Below, in pieces: positions 18,201 to 26,447 of a stretch of 46,642 nucleotides of DNA. The DNA comes from Thermoanaerobacterales bacterium UBA4880. Lineage in GTDB: Bacteria > Bacillota > Thermoanaerobacteria > Thermoanaerobacterales > UBA4877. Location: NCBI GenBank assembly GCA_002399285.1, contig DHDI01000005.1, positions 1 to 46,642 of the forward strand, read 5' to 3'. A model generated the notes under the pieces. The model was not told the origin of the DNA, searched no databases, and saw only the letters and a program-made list of their open reading frames with translations. Numbering within the stretch: the first letter of the stretch is position 1; the number at the start of each line of letters is the position of its first letter. A program made the position numbers and the translations under genes.

Positions 18201-20737
18201 GAGGGATCGGTATATTTGAATGCCGCCTCCAGTATTGCCTTTCCTCCGCTGGCTATATCTACGGCATAACTATCGGGGTAATTGGTAATGGCCTCAAAAT
18301 CAGGATAATCGGGGTTTACCAATTTTACGTCGGCATATCCGGCCGTCTTTGCTCCGCCGCCAGGTATACTGCCCTTTATCTTCGTACCCGTCTTATACCT
18401 GCGGCCGTCGACCATATTTCCCTTATCATCGTAGACGGCCTTGATATCCACGGACTGACCTCCCACCCATACCTTGGGCAAGACCGATTTTCCGCTGTCG
18501 TCGGTTTTCACGACAAATCCGCTGCCGTTTACAGATACGTATATATCGTCATTCATTGACCCCACGTTCGGCGTTATCGAATCGATCCTGGGGTCGGAAA
18601 TGTACTCATACGCGTCTTCGCTTACCGCCTTGCTTCCTTCACTGTTGACAACAATTATTTTCTTTTTGCCGGTCGTATCGGAGGAAGGCGTCTTCAACAC
18701 GAGGGTCGATTTTATCACGTCGCCATCCACGGATATATTGATAGACACCAACTGGGCCAGGTCTTTGGAAGTTTCTTCACCTATGTATACTTTAGCGCCC
18801 GGTCTGATGTCCGTACCCTCTATGGTTATTACATCCCCGCCCTTTATTGAGCCGATGTGCGGATTAACCCCTGTTATCTGAGGATTGGTCGGGTCCGGCT
18901 TATATGTGAACCCGTTCTTTATCACGGCGGACTCGCTGGTCTCAAACAGTACCTTATCAAAATTATATCTTTCTTTTTCTCCTACGGGCGTTCCATTTAT
19001 TAAAGTACCTGCGACTGTATAAGTGTTTACGGCTATATCCGCCTTGGTATCCACCCTGGGATTTAATGTGATTATCGGCGTCTTGGCGCTTATCATCTGA
19101 TCTTTTGAATAATTTGAGTCTTTTTGAAAGCCTATGTTGTTGATCGCCGCTTCATTGCCTATGGTCAGCCTTATTGTCTTTTCTATATATACTGCTTGTC
19201 CCTGATATGTACCTTGGTAGTGAGCCACATATTCTTTGGCCGTATTATCAAAAAACCTGTCGGTCGAATCTGTATACCAATTTTCGCCCTCCATAGGCAG
19301 CAAACTATTAACGTTTATATTGCTTATATTTCGGCCCACAATAGTGATTTCCTTCTGTTCCGTCTCCCGTGCCTCCGTGGGATTTATCTGCTCGGGATAG
19401 ATGGTGAGGGCATTGGCCACGGATATATATGTGAATCCCCCTACTTTCCTGACCTCGCTGCCGTCCACGGGATTTTGCACATACACATCCTTAGCGCCTT
19501 CCACGTCGGAGGGCGGTGTAACGGCCGTGATGATCGTCTTGCCTTCGGCATTGGGATCGGCGGATACGGACTTCACCGCCGCCCTGTTCTTTGAGTCGTA
19601 GCCGCCTATGTATACCTGCATTCCCTGCACAAAACCGCTCCCGTATATCTTTATTTCCGTTCCGCCGTCTGTGGTACCAGAGTTGGGCTCTATGCGGTCT
19701 GCGGAGAGCCCCGCCGGTGTATAGACCACGGTAAACTGATTTTTAAGCGTCACCTGGATGTCGCCGCCCTCGATGTGTCTTCTTATAGATATGTCCTTAT
19801 TATTCCTGTCTCCTGCTTCGGGCACGGTGACTTTTATCGTGTTAGGCACGGCAGTACTGTTTATTTCTATGTTTTCTATTTTTACTGGTATTGCAGATCT
19901 TGCTATAATAATCGAAACAATTTCACTTACATCTTTGGGAAGATTTGTACCCGTGATTATGAGTTTATCTCCAGGGTACGCTCTAGATTTGTCTATATTT
20001 TGTATATGGGAAAGCTCGTTGAATTTAAAGCCCGGTTTGATCTCCATGCCGTTGTTGCCGTTTCTGACGCTGACCTCATACTCGATGGAACCGTCGTTCA
20101 CTATTTGTTCCGGCACCTCGGCCACTATCTTCATGCTGTCCTTTGACAGTATCTTGACCTCGCCCTTTACTGAAGAAAGGCCGCCCACGCCGTCGGTGCC
20201 GCCTATCATCAGCTCTTTTAAGTCAAAATTCTCGCCCTCGATGACAAGCTGCCTTACCTCCTTGGTATCGGTAATGTTTCCATTGCCGTCCTTGGTAAAG
20301 GTGGTCTCCACATTCTGATAGACATCTTTTATAACGGGGTCCTTTACGAAATTAAACTGAAGGGTATCGCTGATATCGGAATTATCTGAAATGACTTTTA
20401 TATTTTGTATGACTATATTTGCAATGCCGGTATAAACAGGCGCCCCGGTACCAAATTTATCAGTCGGAGGAATATATATTATCAACTGTTTATTTGTCTT
20501 TGTAACGGTGGGATCGGCAGTATATAAAATACCGTTATAGTAGAATTGAAGAGAAACCTCGGTACTGCCGTCAAATTTATGATCTGCATCGGCGGTCACT
20601 ATTATCTGCCCGCCGTGACCTGAAGATATGGAGTTGGTATCCATGGTGACCGCATGACCGTCTGCCCGTACCTCCACGAAAGAAAAACTTGATAACAGTA
20701 AAAAAACAGTTAGGATAAAACTTACTATCTTCTTCAT
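15287..20737 (-). CDS. Giant secreted IPT/TIG-repeat protein with fibronectin III domain
   Basis: About 1816 residues. The start is the ATG at 20737 because AAGGGGG lies 8 nt upstream; an upstream in-frame start has no site. The signal peptide covers about 1-25. I count about twelve IPT/TIG-like immunoglobulin repeats, recognisable by the recurring pattern I..I.P..G...GG..V.I.G..F and Y.G...A. A single FN3 domain follows (AGPSGFTAVGVSGDTIKLTW to YFRLEAINSFG), then a unique C-terminal domain of about 150 residues. It has no SLH, LPXTG or membrane anchor of its own, so it may be held by the two SLH proteins encoded downstream in the same operon. TIG repeats build rigid extracellular stalks for binding or assembly. 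Confidence 0.88.
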   Translation of the reverse strand: MKKIVSFILTVFLLLSSFSFVEVRADGHAVTMDTNSISSGHGGQIIVTADADHKFDGSTEVSLQFYYNGILYTADPTVTKTNKQLIIYIPPTDKFGTGAPVYTGIANIVIQNIKVISDNSDISDTLQFNFVKDPVIKDVYQNVETTFTKDGNGNITDTKEVRQLVIEGENFDLKELMIGGTDGVGGLSSVKGEVKILSKDSMKIVAEVPEQIVNDGSIEYEVSVRNGNNGMEIKPGFKFNELSHIQNIDKSRAYPGDKLIITGTNLPKDVSEIVSIIIARSAIPVKIENIEINSTAVPNTIKVTVPEAGDRNNKDISIRRHIEGGDIQVTLKNQFTVVYTPAGLSADRIEPNSGTTDGGTEIKIYGSGFVQGMQVYIGGYDSKNRAAVKSVSADPNAEGKTIITAVTPPSDVEGAKDVYVQNPVDGSEVRKVGGFTYISVANALTIYPEQINPTEARETEQKEITIVGRNISNINVNSLLPMEGENWYTDSTDRFFDNTAKEYVAHYQGTYQGQAVYIEKTIRLTIGNEAAINNIGFQKDSNYSKDQMISAKTPIITLNPRVDTKADIAVNTYTVAGTLINGTPVGEKERYNFDKVLFETSESAVIKNGFTYKPDPTNPQITGVNPHIGSIKGGDVITIEGTDIRPGAKVYIGEETSKDLAQLVSINISVDGDVIKSTLVLKTPSSDTTGKKKIIVVNSEGSKAVSEDAYEYISDPRIDSITPNVGSMNDDIYVSVNGSGFVVKTDDSGKSVLPKVWVGGQSVDIKAVYDDKGNMVDGRRYKTGTKIKGSIPGGGAKTAGYADVKLVNPDYPDFEAITNYPDSYAVDIASGGKAILEAAFKYTDPSYKMGIESIEPGRGPIEGGTTVKISGGTFPKSVYVTIDGEEAKIKSIAGNAVTITTPPGTVGKKAVQVISLAAGDAEGAVATVKDGFEYTIMSTNPKITSIVPTHGGSGTKVWISGSDFIMSVPLLDENNEPVKDEDGNPVYSEQSKVIVGGRALDREHGEVDVIDPSAISFIIPSIPDDQGPIAGNYDVYIENPDTAVSNKIKFNFQIPDSDPVIDTVTPIVGSSDGGTLVALSGKDFRQNVEVYFGDQKAQITSFDEESQIIKVKTPPHGPGQVDVSVLNKDGGSDMVKAGFTYIKAASGPTVTAVTPNKGSAFGGDLVTITGDDFRKDGDRLPEVYFGNQKAEDINYVKYNMITAVTPPYNGSGSVDVMVANPDSGLAVLKNGFTYSQSKPQITSIIPSTMPITGGYAEITGSGFSMRILNSDGKEVNPGSIVRIIDGDKNIDLTLNPGEDANNPTDYNIDVVSSGRILIKIPPVATVGDRKIQVINPDGGIAEGKMTFIKPLTNPKIDRIDPTSGSINGGTPVYVYGSDFRPNAKVYIGSKEATVKSIAADGNAICIYTPAADPSAAGIPQDVVVYNEGDNSATLKSAFTYILMESSPVITSIEPNHGSALGGEKVIIKGDGFMEDVKVYFDNTEALKVSRVDYTTLEVIIPSHAAGKADVVVRNIDAYGEAVLKDGFEFVNTIPAGPSGFTAVGVSGDTIKLTWDSVDGADYYMLYGRRSRSDTYEFIASTEDIQYYVKGLERDAKYYFRLEAINSFGLSKSATASASTKDKKPDYDYDDTARENQVSVSGGAALITLGVNESRFSFDLDLDPSKPTDIKINVPLYLIKNSKESAVLNSPKVEAEFVISDLADHDMGSTGSHSGDYITVEIQEITGSDYGSYSKFVDRGTRILSPLFRMDVKSTIDGKQVDIHYLQNFDMQLTFSGSEARGLYMFNEVDRKWNMISSGTKQLSSIKSTGVYAILGR

Positions 20738-20825
20738 CGCAGCTTCCCCCTTCAGTTTCACTCAGGTTAAATATAGCTATAAATATATATTTCGGCACAA
20801 TTTGACATAAAATAAGTATATAATC

Positions 20826-20854
20826 ATTATACCATCTTCTTTTTCTGTTGTAAA
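20826..20854 (-). promoter_or_regulatory. Sigma-A promoter of the TIG/SLH operon
   Basis: Minus strand TTTACA (20849-20854), 17 nt, TATAAT (20826-20831). The -10 is perfect, leaving a leader of about 80 nt before the ATG at 20737. The -35 overlaps the T-tract of the terminator just upstream. Confidence 0.7.
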
Positions 20855-20880
20855 AAAATGCCGCACTTTGAAGTGCGGCA
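20852..20880 (-). terminator. Rho-independent terminator of the Usp-like gene
   Basis: Near-perfect hairpin 20859-20880 (TGCCGCAC with GTGCGGCA) followed on the minus strand by seven T (20852-20858). It separates the Usp-like gene from the surface operon, whose -35 shares these T residues. Confidence 0.85.
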
Positions 20881-20966
20881 CTATACATTGGGTTGGGGCA
20901 TCAACTTACAAGTATTATATTACAGTATTCGACACAATGCCACAATAGGAAAATAGTCTCATTTAT

Positions 20967-21371
20967 TCAATCCACAACGCTTACATGTATGTTGTTATCT
21001 TCAACGCATTTTCTCAGCGGATTTATGACCTGCTGATTATCAAATGCGGATCGTAAGGATTTGCCCACTACTATCTCATTTACCCTATTGTCCTTTGCAA
21101 ACTGAGCCAAGGTCTCGTATATCTTCTTCCCGGAAAGGATGCTTACGCTGCCTCTCAGCTTCTGCGCCTTGTTGAACAGTTCGATCAGTATTTCATGCTC
21201 TTCCAAGTGCTTATGGAGGTCGTCGTCCTTATTGACATAGACTACAGAGAATTCCCCGTTCATCTCCTTTGCACGATCATGGCCTGCTTTTATAAGTCTT
21301 TCGCAGCTCTTTTGAGGCGTAACGCAGACCATTATCCTGTATCGGCTTTTAGAATCAAAGTTGTCCAGCAT
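20967..21371 (-). CDS. Universal-stress-protein-like domain protein
   Basis: 134 residues from the ATG at 21371, chosen for GGAGGGGAG 6 nt upstream. The alpha/beta fold pattern (RIMVCVTPQKSCERLIKAGHDRAKEMNGEFSVVYV, then RVNEIVVGKS) resembles the Usp domain embedded in KdpD sensor kinases. Here it stands alone without kinase or membrane parts. The classic G2xG9xGS nucleotide motif is incomplete (only VGKS), so ATP binding is uncertain. It is read as a single gene with its own terminator. Confidence 0.75.
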   Translation of the reverse strand: MLDNFDSKSRYRIMVCVTPQKSCERLIKAGHDRAKEMNGEFSVVYVNKDDDLHKHLEEHEILIELFNKAQKLRGSVSILSGKKIYETLAQFAKDNRVNEIVVGKSLRSAFDNQQVINPLRKCVEDNNIHVSVVD

Positions 21372-21437
21372 ATTTGGCTCCCCTCCCATTAATTATTGGG
21401 CTGTCAAACTGCAATCTAATATATAGTAACTCTATCA

Positions 21438-23474
21438 TCAGATCATATTAAAGATTCTGTCAGTTAAATACGGCATATTGCCCGCCTTCTCGCGGTACAG
21501 TCTCAAAGCTCTCCGATACTTTAGCCTCATCTTCGTCGTGTCATCATCTCCCGGCGTCTTCTTACCATAGAGCACATCCTCATATATATTAATTATATCA
21601 TTTAAACTGATTATTTCTAAGGCTTTTTCACAGAGTTCCCTCATCGTCTCCCCTTTTTCTATTTTTATGTCCATACGGCTTAATATATTTACTATCCTAC
21701 TATTATAATATAATATTAATCCCGTTTTGGAAAGCCTTTTCATAAAAATATATGACCTTAAATGCAGTGCCGTTATGCCAATAATACATATCAATAGGGG
21801 TATAGTGAGCCAATAGAATACATCATATTTAAAATCCTGCCGATCGATTTGAGGTTTTGTAACATATCTGTTCTGCACCTGTCCCAGGATGTCGCTATCC
21901 CGAGTACCGTCATCCGGATCATCATATTGTCTGTCCAATACGGAAGTATAATCAAATCCTCCATACAGCGGTGTCGGATCAAAGCTCATCCATCCAAACC
22001 CATTGAAGTATACCTCGACCCACGCATGGGCCATGGACTTTCCTATATAGTAAATCGTCCCACTGTCCGGCTGCGCCGGCATGGCATACCCCTCGACGTA
22101 CCTGGCCGGTATACCCTGCGTCCTCAGCATTACCGCCATCGCCGTTGCAAAATAGGTACAGTAGCCCTGTTTCAGGTCAAACAAAAAATAATCGGTAAAA
22201 TCCCTGTCGGCCGGGGTCTTGGGAACATCCAGCTTATAATCCAGACTCTTCAGATATTTTTGCAGTGCAAATGCCGTATCATAAGGGTTATTGCTGTCCT
22301 TTGTAATGGCGCCGGCAAGTTCCCCTACCCTCTCGGGCAGTTCCTGCGGAAGCTGCAGATATCTTTCCACATTCTTCGGATAATTGTATCCCGACTTTCT
22401 GAGTTTATCAAAACCGACATAGGGTATTGCCGACGTCACCTCATATTTTTTCTCATTTGGGCTCCCTGAACGAATTTCACGGTCATCGTCCATATAGTAT
22501 TCACTATCGCTGCCCAAGTCGAGCCAAACCGGCGTATACGCGGCATAGATGGTTTCACCCATATTGATTTTCGTTATCTCCTGAACAACGGTCCTATAGG
22601 ATATCTGCCCGGCAAAATCAGGATCAATGTGACTATCGTCCTGGTTGCTCCTCCATCTATATTGTGATTTATACCATCCTTTGCCGTTGTACTCATCATA
22701 CACCTTGCCGCGGAGATATGTACTTTCCGGCGATATGACCTCCATAACTATGGTCTTGTCCGCTTCCCTGGGTCCGCCAAGCTCAACATAGTCCGTTCCG
22801 GCTTCACCATCCTTGCCGGCGGTATAGTTTTTGAACAAAACCGAGGCCAGACTCTGCGCCTCACTAACCTCAAAGGGCTTGAAAACAGGCGGCATAAAAT
22901 ACGTTACGGAAAATATGGACACCGTCATCACGGTCACCCATGCAGCCGAACGGCGGCTGTCCAGGCTTCCATGCTGATACAGAATCAAAAATATAAGTTC
23001 AGCAGCAAATAAGACCGCCGCAAGGGGGGCAATACCTATACCTATGTACGACTGTACCGCCAGGATCGAAAAACCTCCCAAGCCTATGTAAAAAGCATAT
23101 TTCTTATACTGTATAAGCGTATATACGCAGTACGCCACAAGACAATCCGCTATAAACATGAGGATCAAGGCATACTCGGTTTGGACCGGTAAATTTCCGT
23201 AAAGAAAGCCTGCGGTCCAAATCAGAAATTCCGCAGTCTCCCTTATTATCTGAGGGATATACTTGTAGCAGGCCGCCAATAAAACGGGTATCGCAATCAG
23301 TCCCTTCCTTAAAACAGGCAGCTCCGCCATTGCGACGATAAAACCCGTCACCGCAACAGACATTATCATGATTTCAGGCAGCGAAGAATCACCCATAATA
23401 GACGTTCCCGTGGGAATATCAATGACAAAGCTAATCGCAAACGTAAATATCAACCTGGCTATCAGACTTATCAA
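21438..23474 (-). CDS. Membrane transglutaminase-like protein (YebA/TgpA type)
   Basis: 678 residues. About six membrane segments occupy residues 1-195, a large extracytoplasmic region follows, another membrane segment lies near 570, and the tail is cytoplasmic. The transglutaminase-like triad is visible: Cys439 in KQGYCTYFATAMAVMLR, His483 in MAHAWVEVY and Asp499 in FDPTP. The start is TTG at 23474, with GGAGGG 6 nt upstream inside the end of the DUF58 gene, a 44-bp overlap. MoxR, DUF58 and transglutaminase genes occur together widely (yeaC-yeaD-yebA in Bacillus); the substrate in Firmicutes is not established. Confidence 0.88.
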   Translation of the reverse strand: MISLIARLIFTFAISFVIDIPTGTSIMGDSSLPEIMIMSVAVTGFIVAMAELPVLRKGLIAIPVLLAACYKYIPQIIRETAEFLIWTAGFLYGNLPVQTEYALILMFIADCLVAYCVYTLIQYKKYAFYIGLGGFSILAVQSYIGIGIAPLAAVLFAAELIFLILYQHGSLDSRRSAAWVTVMTVSIFSVTYFMPPVFKPFEVSEAQSLASVLFKNYTAGKDGEAGTDYVELGGPREADKTIVMEVISPESTYLRGKVYDEYNGKGWYKSQYRWRSNQDDSHIDPDFAGQISYRTVVQEITKINMGETIYAAYTPVWLDLGSDSEYYMDDDREIRSGSPNEKKYEVTSAIPYVGFDKLRKSGYNYPKNVERYLQLPQELPERVGELAGAITKDSNNPYDTAFALQKYLKSLDYKLDVPKTPADRDFTDYFLFDLKQGYCTYFATAMAVMLRTQGIPARYVEGYAMPAQPDSGTIYYIGKSMAHAWVEVYFNGFGWMSFDPTPLYGGFDYTSVLDRQYDDPDDGTRDSDILGQVQNRYVTKPQIDRQDFKYDVFYWLTIPLLICIIGITALHLRSYIFMKRLSKTGLILYYNSRIVNILSRMDIKIEKGETMRELCEKALEIISLNDIINIYEDVLYGKKTPGDDDTTKMRLKYRRALRLYREKAGNMPYLTDRIFNMI

Positions 23475-24528
23475 AAATATCCCTCCATATTGCAGGCGTT
23501 ATGATCCTCTCGTCCTGCCTGGGTACATTCTCCATGACCGTCAAAACCCGGCAGTCGGAATCATCCATAATGCCGTAAAGCGATTCGCTCATTCCCGAGG
23601 TGATTATAAGTCCCGGCTGAAACTCCTCCGAAAACAGCAGATGATGTAAAAAGTCATCCTCCATCGTACCCTCAAATTTCATGTCCACAAGTGAATACAG
23701 CAATTTCTCAAATTCGCTCTTGTCCTTTATCATGACACGACTTATTTCTCTGTTGAGCAGCAGGACCTCCGCCATCATATTGTGCTGCAGAAAAGACGCG
23801 GCACAGGAAAGCAGCAGGCTCAGTGCCTCCTCTTCTCCCCTGTCATCATAGGCCTTCCCTCTCATATCAAGCAAAATCCTGATGCCCGCTCTTTCGGAAT
23901 CTTTGTATTCCCTTACCATAAGCTCGTCATACTTTGCCGATAGTTTCCAGTGCATCTTCTTGAAGTTGTCTCCATATATATATTTCCTCACATCATAGGG
24001 ACCATTGCTGTTTTGCCGTATAGACAGCGCTCCAGCGCCGTTTTCATCCCGCAGGAAATATTGTATGAAGTCCGTTTGATAAACTCTGGGAAATACGGTG
24101 ATATTCAATTTCGGCGGCAATTCAGCGTCCCAGCCGAAGAGCCCGAATGGTTCGCGGCCGCTTATTTCCATAGGACCGAGGATATATCTGCCCCGTTTTT
24201 CAAAAGCTTTATCTCCTCTTATTCTAAGCTGGCGAAGAGGAGCAATGTAATTTACACGGTAATCCACGGCAAGCGATTTGACTATAAGCCTCGTATCAAA
24301 AATCGGCAGAATGGTATTATTCTGCAGCAATATCTCATACCTGACCCTTTCATTCCTGGATATCTCATTTCTGTCCGAAAAGATAATGGCAGAAACGCCT
24401 CGTTTAATATACCGGCAATAAAGGAAGCTGCATAAAATGATGAGGGATACGGCATAAAAGATGCTGTAATATTCCCGTCCGCCCAAGAGCAGTATAAATA
24501 TAAACGCAAGTATGAGCAGGCTATACAT
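23431..24528 (-). CDS. DUF58 protein (YeaD family)
   Basis: 365 residues. Two hydrophobic segments near the N-terminus (about 3-40) anchor it to the membrane. The cytoplasmic part carries the DUF58 signature YGDNFKKMHWKLSAKYDELMVREY (residues about 190-215) in a von Willebrand A-like fold. Its ATG overlaps the end of moxR by 8 bp. DUF58 proteins are thought to be partners of MoxR ATPases, perhaps in assembly of the transglutaminase-like protein encoded next. Confidence 0.85.
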   Translation of the reverse strand: MYSLLILAFIFILLLGGREYYSIFYAVSLIILCSFLYCRYIKRGVSAIIFSDRNEISRNERVRYEILLQNNTILPIFDTRLIVKSLAVDYRVNYIAPLRQLRIRGDKAFEKRGRYILGPMEISGREPFGLFGWDAELPPKLNITVFPRVYQTDFIQYFLRDENGAGALSIRQNSNGPYDVRKYIYGDNFKKMHWKLSAKYDELMVREYKDSERAGIRILLDMRGKAYDDRGEEEALSLLLSCAASFLQHNMMAEVLLLNREISRVMIKDKSEFEKLLYSLVDMKFEGTMEDDFLHHLLFSEEFQPGLIITSGMSESLYGIMDDSDCRVLTVMENVPRQDERIITPAIWRDIFDKSDSQVDIYVCD

Positions 24529-25459
24529 ACGCTTCGCCCCTTGGAACCCTCACCCCTCTTATTATTTCATCAGTAATGCTCTTTGCGTCACCCCTGTTGA
24601 ATTTTACCGATTTAATAATAATTCTGTGCGGCAGTACGTATGGCGCCAGTTTCTTTACGTCGTCGGGTATGCAGTAATCCCTTCCCTCCATATAGGCAAA
24701 AGCTTTAGCGGCTCTTGCAAGAAGCAAAAGTCCCCTTGGGCTCACCCCGTAGCTTACGTACTCGCATGTTCTGGTAGCCTCGCCTATATCCAATATATAC
24801 TCCTTGATCTCCGGGGCCATAAAAACATCTTTGGCATCTTCGATCATGTTTTTTACCTCGTCGGCTGAAAGTACGGGAACGATTTCATCCAATGGATTCC
24901 CCTCCAGATAGTCATCCAGCATTTCTTTCTCCGAGGACCTCTGAGGATAACCCATGGATATCTTCATCATAAATCGGTCCAGTTGTGATTCGGGCAGTAC
25001 GAAGGTGCCCTCAAAGTCTATGGGATTCTGCGTGGCCATCACCATAAAGGGATACGGCAGCTTATAAACCGCGCCGTCCACCGTGACCTGCCTTTCCTCC
25101 ATGACCTCCAGAAGGCTTGACTGTGTTTTGGGAGTGGCCCGGTTTATTTCATCCGCCAGCAATATATTTGTAAAAACCGGCCCTTTCATATATACAAATT
25201 TCTTCTCCGTCTGGTTATAGATATCCACTCCGGTAACGTCCGACGGCAGTACGTCAGGCGTAAACTGTATCCTGTTGAACCCAAGTCCCAAAGACCTGGC
25301 CAGCGCCTTTACCATCGTGGTCTTCCCCACCCCCGGAATATCCTCTATGAGCATATGGCCCTGTGCTATGAGACAAGTAAGCGCCATCTCGGCCGCGGTC
25401 CTCTTTCCCTTTACCGCCCTGCTTATGCACTCTATGGTTTGCTCTATATTATCCAGCAT
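24521..25459 (-). CDS. MoxR-family AAA ATPase
   Basis: 312 residues from the ATG at 25459, behind GAGGTGG. Walker A is GVGKTT at 43-48, Walker B ILLADEIN at 99-106, sensor 1 VMATQNP, and the C-terminal lid contains YGVSPRG with sensor 2. All ATPase residues are present. MoxR proteins act as chaperone-like ATPases for neighbouring DUF58/VWA proteins. The gene lies 10 bp after amrS and overlaps the DUF58 gene, clearly within one operon. Confidence 0.93.
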   Translation of the reverse strand: MLDNIEQTIECISRAVKGKRTAAEMALTCLIAQGHMLIEDIPGVGKTTMVKALARSLGLGFNRIQFTPDVLPSDVTGVDIYNQTEKKFVYMKGPVFTNILLADEINRATPKTQSSLLEVMEERQVTVDGAVYKLPYPFMVMATQNPIDFEGTFVLPESQLDRFMMKISMGYPQRSSEKEMLDDYLEGNPLDEIVPVLSADEVKNMIEDAKDVFMAPEIKEYILDIGEATRTCEYVSYGVSPRGLLLLARAAKAFAYMEGRDYCIPDDVKKLAPYVLPHRIIIKSVKFNRGDAKSITDEIIRGVRVPRGEAYV

Positions 25460-25469
25460 GGATACCACC

Positions 25470-26447
25470 TCAAAGTATAATATTTATCTTATGTCCGCAG
25501 TTGGTGCACCTTCCATTCTCTATGCCGGCGACCCTTATCCTCCGTTTCCTTTCAACGAGCAAATTATTGCATTCGGGGCAATAGGTGTTGTTATCGGTCC
25601 CATATACGTTGCCTATATATACATAATCCAAATATTTCCCCGCCGTCTCCCTCGCCATGAGCATGGTATCCGCAGGAGTCTCCGGCCTGGCCATTTTATA
25701 CTGAGGATAATACTTAGATAGATGCAGGGGTATATCTTTGCCGACGGATGCCAGCCATTTTGCCATATCTTCGATGTCCTGCATACCGTCGTTTAGTCCC
25801 GGTATGATCAGATTTGTGACCTCAATGTGCGTTCTTCCGTACGATCTCTCAATGGTCTTTCTGACACTGTTCACGTCGCCCCCGCATATCTTTCTATAGA
25901 ATTCGCCGCCGCCCTTGAGATCTATGTTCATTGCATCGATATAAGGCAGCAATTCCATGTGCGGCTGTTCCTCAATATAGCCGTTGGTTACAAGCACATT
26001 GACCAATCCGTTCTCCCTCGCCGCCTTAGCCGTATCCATGACAAACTCATACCATATCAGAGGCTCATTATAGGTATAGGCAATTCCTATGTTTCCACGG
26101 CATCTCTTTGCCTCGTCGATCACATCATAGGCAGACCTTTCTTCCGTATCCGGCATACCCTGCGACAATTCCCAATTCTGACAGAACCTGCATTTAAAAT
26201 TGCAGCCGTAGGAAGAAATAGAGAGGATAGAAAAACCGGGATAGAAATGAAATAACGGTTTTTTCTCTATCGGATCTAATGCCATGGCTGAGATGCTGCC
26301 GTAATTTTCCGTATACAGGGTGCCGTTTATATTTTTGCGCACTCCGCAGGCGCCTGTCCTGCCGTTTGCAATATGGCAGCGGACAGGGCATAGAAGGCAA
26401 TGCGCCTCTCCCCTGTACGTCTTGTCATAAAACAAGGCTTCATGCAT
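25470..26447 (-). CDS. amrS: AmmeMemoRadiSam system radical SAM enzyme
   Basis: 325 residues. The radical-SAM cluster cysteines are Cys82, Cys86 and Cys89 (GCNFKCRFC), which bind the 4Fe-4S cluster that cleaves S-adenosylmethionine. Extra cysteines flank the core at the N-terminus (Cys17, Cys20, Cys24, Cys34) and C-terminus (CPEC and CTNC), suggesting more metal sites. The start is the ATG at 26447 because it overlaps the preceding stop as ATGCATGA; the longer frame has no ribosome site. In the AmmeMemoRadiSam system this protein accompanies Memo-like and AMMECR1 proteins. The reaction is unknown; RNA or protein modification has been proposed. Confidence 0.9.
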   Translation of the reverse strand: MHEALFYDKTYRGEAHCLLCPVRCHIANGRTGACGVRKNINGTLYTENYGSISAMALDPIEKKPLFHFYPGFSILSISSYGCNFKCRFCQNWELSQGMPDTEERSAYDVIDEAKRCRGNIGIAYTYNEPLIWYEFVMDTAKAARENGLVNVLVTNGYIEEQPHMELLPYIDAMNIDLKGGGEFYRKICGGDVNSVRKTIERSYGRTHIEVTNLIIPGLNDGMQDIEDMAKWLASVGKDIPLHLSKYYPQYKMARPETPADTMLMARETAGKYLDYVYIGNVYGTDNNTYCPECNNLLVERKRRIRVAGIENGRCTNCGHKINIIL

